A stretch of 8,003 nt of DNA from an uncultured Gammaproteobacteria bacterium (lineage in GTDB: Bacteria; Pseudomonadota; Gammaproteobacteria; Arenicellales; Poriferihabitantaceae): the NCBI GenBank assembly GCA_938021685.1, contig CALIFM010000233.1:1-8003 (forward strand), read 5' to 3'. The position numbers and the translations under genes were made by a program. Positions 6,293 to 8,003 of this stretch are shown here, piece after piece. A model generated the notes under the pieces. It was not told the DNA's origin, searched no databases, and was given only the letters and a program-made list of their open reading frames with translations. Each line of letters begins with the position of its first letter. Position 1 is the stretch's first letter.

Positions 6293-7330
6293 ATGTCAAC
6301 AGAAAAAAATGAATTAAACGAAAGCATTCACAGCAGCACTCGTCGCAAGCTTATCAAAAGCGCTGCATGGTCTGCTCCCGTGGTTGCCACGGTTGCACTC
6401 CCGCAGCATGCGCAAGCAACTATGATGGACCCAGACACAACTGAAGCTCCTCCAGAAGAAATCCCAACTTGCACGGTTGAATTCCCTACCGGTGGCACAA
6501 CAACTGACTTCGAAGTGCCAGCGGGCATTACTGAAGTATCTATAGTGCTTGCAGGTGCTGTAGGCGGCCAAGGCGGCGCTAAAGGCACCGAAGCAAATGC
6601 ACCAGGTGGGAAAGGCGCAATCATCGAAGGCACACTAGCAGTCAACCCAGGTGATATCTTAACCATTGAAACTGGAGCAATGGGCAACCCTGGCTCTGAT
6701 AATCCTACAGGCTCTGCTACCATGACAGGTGGCTCACTCACAGGTGGCTACGGCGCAGGTGGTCCTGGCGCTGGCGATATTTCAGGCACACTAAGTTCAG
6801 CTGCAGGTGGTGGTAGCGGCGGCGGTGGCTCAGGCATCAAACTTAATGGTACCAATGTAGCTGTGGCAGGCGGCGGCGGCGGCGGCGGCGGCGGCAGTTC
6901 AGCATCATCAGCTGGTGGCGACTTTGAAACTGCTGGGAGCTCTGGTTCAGATGGTGCTGCACCCGGTGAGCCCGGTGCAGCTGGGCAAGCCGGTGACGGC
7001 GGTGCTGGCGGTGCAAATGGCCAGAACGGTGGAGCCATTGGCCAAAGCGGGCCTGGCAACGGTGTTGTAGGTGGTACAGCTACCCCTATTGATAGTAGCC
7101 AGCCAGGCTATCCTAACTATACTGTAAATGGCGGCGGCGGCGGCGGCGGCGGCGGCGGTTGGGGTGGCGGCGGTGCAGGCGGCACTGCTTATGGTGACGA
7201 AAATTTAGGCGGTTATGGTGCAGGCGGCGGCGGCGGCGGCAATCTTATCCCTGCTGGTGGATCCGTTACAGGCAGCAACTCTGATGCTGGCTATGCTAGC
7301 GTTTCATGGAAATCTGAAACTTGCGAGTAA
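6293..7330 (+). CDS. Tat-exported glycine-rich domain protein
   Basis: The product is 345 aa. Residues 1-42 form a twin-arginine signal: STRRKLIK (Arg17-Arg18), hydrophobic AAWSAPVVATVAL, and cleavage likely after AQA at 42, so it should be exported folded to the periplasm or beyond. After a short acidic linker, CTVEFPTGG and FEVPAGITEVSIVLAGAVGG match the start of bacterial glycine-rich domains, usually written as VPAGVTxVxVxxxGAGGG. By my count about 100 of 345 residues are glycine, with pure runs of 9, 10 and 6. The only cysteines are Cys60, opening the domain, and Cys344, next to last; they could form one disulfide closing it. The C-terminus YASVSWKSETCE ends with a predicted beta-strand. 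No sorting motif or membrane anchor is visible. Preceded by a long leader and followed by a strong terminator, it appears monocistronic. Biochemical role unknown; a surface or matrix protein is a guess. Confidence 0.85.
   Translation: MSTEKNELNESIHSSTRRKLIKSAAWSAPVVATVALPQHAQATMMDPDTTEAPPEEIPTCTVEFPTGGTTTDFEVPAGITEVSIVLAGAVGGQGGAKGTEANAPGGKGAIIEGTLAVNPGDILTIETGAMGNPGSDNPTGSATMTGGSLTGGYGAGGPGAGDISGTLSSAAGGGSGGGGSGIKLNGTNVAVAGGGGGGGGGSSASSAGGDFETAGSSGSDGAAPGEPGAAGQAGDGGAGGANGQNGGAIGQSGPGNGVVGGTATPIDSSQPGYPNYTVNGGGGGGGGGGWGGGGAGGTAYGDENLGGYGAGGGGGGNLIPAGGSVTGSNSDAGYASVSWKSETCE
6869..6895 (+). repeat. (GGC)9 microsatellite, in frame
   Basis: Nine uninterrupted GGC codons encode Gly193-201 of the glycine-rich protein. 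Copy-number change would alter the protein length by whole residues without shifting frame. Confidence 0.95.
7130..7156 (+). repeat. (GGC)9 microsatellite, in frame
   Basis: Nine GGC codons, followed by one GGT, encode ten glycines (280-289) just before a Trp (GWGGGG). It has the same unit number as the tract at 6869-6895. Confidence 0.95.
7223..7240 (+). repeat. (GGC)6 microsatellite, in frame
   Basis: Six GGC codons encode a third polyglycine run near the C-terminus of the glycine-rich protein, preceded by GGYGA. Confidence 0.95.
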
Positions 7331-7345
7331 CCTAAATCAACCTAG

Positions 7346-7365
7346 GCAAGTCTATTCAGACTTGC
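7346..7365 (+). repeat. Perfect 8-bp hairpin after the glycine-rich gene
   Basis: GCAAGTCT (7346-7353) and AGACTTGC (7358-7365) pair perfectly around the loop ATTC, 15 nt after the stop codon. No T-run follows, so it is not itself an intrinsic terminator. It could act as an mRNA 3'-end stabiliser in front of the real terminator. Confidence 0.6.
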
Positions 7366-7379
7366 ATATAGTTTGACTA

Positions 7380-7414
7380 AATAAGCTCAGCTCTTGCAGC
7401 TGGGCTTATTTTTT
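7380..7414 (+). terminator. Strong Rho-independent terminator
   Basis: A 13-bp stem (7380-7392 with 7398-7410, one G-U pair at 7387/7403) closes the loop CTTGC and is followed by T's to 7414. The A-rich 5' foot also gives some potential in the reverse direction, although no gene is seen to the right on the minus strand. It ends the transcript of the glycine-rich gene, 50 nt after its stop. Confidence 0.9.
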
Positions 7415-7977
7415 GGAAGCCCATCCCCTTTTATTCTTAACATAGCATCAATTGCTTTATTATCTTTAAGTGAATTCAGGTGTAAGTATTAAAAAGCGAA
7501 AATAATTTAAAACAACACTTTAAAGTTGATTGCAATTTTGCACTTCATTATTCTCTCTAAAATGGCTTTACACCACACGTTGCTAAACCCTCAACAGAGC
7601 ATACTGGAAGTGGTCACTCATCGATATCTTACAGCGCACTGCTGTTGTGCTATCCGCACATCCAGCCCAACAAACTTCAAAATTCAAAAATTCACTATAT
7701 TAACTAAATCTTAATTATTGGCGGTATAGATACTTAAAAATAGTGTAATTTTTTTGTTTTTGCGATATATTTCAGTAGCTAAGTAGAAAGCCTAACTCAT
7801 AATCACTTGTCACTTTTTGTTTTATTTCAATTAGTTATACCTTCGGGCGCACTCAATTTTATGAACTTATGCTTAGATAGGTGGACTGCTTACATCTAGA
7901 TTAGAACTAAACTTAATAATTGCTAAAACTAAAAAAAACATACTTAAACTAACAATAGATAGAGTGAAACTAGAACT
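7415..7977. other. AT-rich stretch with no recognised gene
   Basis: These 563 bp hold no convincing coding frame on either strand. The longest plus frame (7526-7714, 62 codons from a TTG) has unremarkable composition and no start signals. The right part has repeated AACTA boxes (7904-7972) in front of the ATG at 7978. No tRNA, small RNA family, phage attachment site or insertion-sequence end was recognised. Confidence 0.5.
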
Positions 7978-7978
7978 A
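7904..7978 (+). repeat. Iterated (A/G)AACTA boxes about 21 bp apart
   Basis: The hexamer (A/G)AACTA begins at 7904, 7926, 7946 and 7967, giving intervals of 22, 20 and 21 bp, close to two turns of DNA. A fifth copy starts at 7973 and runs into the ATG at 7978. Such spacing would put the boxes on one face of the helix, as in an operator array, but the stretch is A-rich and short boxes can recur by chance. Confidence 0.25.
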
Positions 7979-8003
7979 TGAAAAACAAAGAATACAATAC
8001 AAC
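7978..8003 (+). CDS. Possible start of a further gene, cut by window edge
   Basis: An ATG at 7978 opens MKNKEYNT and stays open to the edge, only eight full codons. The charged, Asn/Lys-rich beginning vaguely recalls the n-region of the upstream Tat protein, but no twin-arginine is reached. The preceding 20 bases carry no clear Shine-Dalgarno, as at the other starts in this window. Product not recognisable. Confidence 0.3.

Noticed and set aside
6328..7059. Two long minus-strand frames rich in proline and alanine opposite the glycine-rich gene
   Set aside because: GGC/GGT codons read in reverse give Pro/Ala codons with few stops, so these are composition shadows. The plus frame has a clear Tat signal and a recognisable domain start.
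6869..7240. Repeats as a CRISPR array or phase-variation on/off switch
   Set aside because: The repeats are in-frame GGC codons with no spacers, and slippage by a 3-base unit cannot shift the frame.
7526..7714. 62-codon plus-strand frame starting with TTG
   Set aside because: It has no ribosome-binding site, its composition is random-looking, and it sits in an AT-rich spacer with no related features.

Overview
The window looks like the chromosome of a Gram-negative proteobacterium, most likely a marine or environmental gammaproteobacterium. The reasons are a bacterial-type enolase, an outer-membrane beta-barrel protein ending in phenylalanine, a Tat-exported protein, and overall base composition near 50% GC in genes with AT-rich spacers. 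The genus cannot be named from the sequence alone.

Layout: (1) 1-1088, minus strand, is the 5' five-sixths of enolase (eno), running off the left edge. (2) 1089-1289 is a divergent intergenic region with a TATAAT box for eno. (3) 1290-3407, plus strand, is a secreted protein with a subtilase (S8)-like passenger and a C-terminal autotransporter-like barrel. At each expected catalytic position (Asp, His, oxyanion Asn, Ser) the residue is replaced, so it appears to be an intact pseudoprotease. (4) 3539-5938, plus strand, is a large membrane protein with a spermidine-synthase-like SAM-fold domain between two multi-helix membrane regions; the usual aminopropyltransferase acidic motif is missing. 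(5) 5939-6292 is a long spacer with a good sigma70 promoter (TTGATT, 17 bp, TATAAT) and a leader of about 235 nt that starts with a perfect hairpin. (6) 6293-7330, plus strand, is a Tat-exported, extremely glycine-rich protein carrying three pure GGC microsatellites, followed by a hairpin and a strong Rho-independent terminator. (7) 7415-7977 is AT-rich with no convincing gene. (8) An ATG at 7978 may open a further gene that leaves the window.

The genes do not form an obvious pathway. Enolase is housekeeping glycolysis. The three plus-strand genes encode envelope or exported products with separate spacers (131 and 354 bp), so they may be separate transcription units. The strongest candidate for something undescribed is the pseudoprotease autotransporter. 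Next are the long structured leader and the microsatellite-bearing polyglycine protein. No CRISPR, transposon, phage, tRNA or rRNA was seen.
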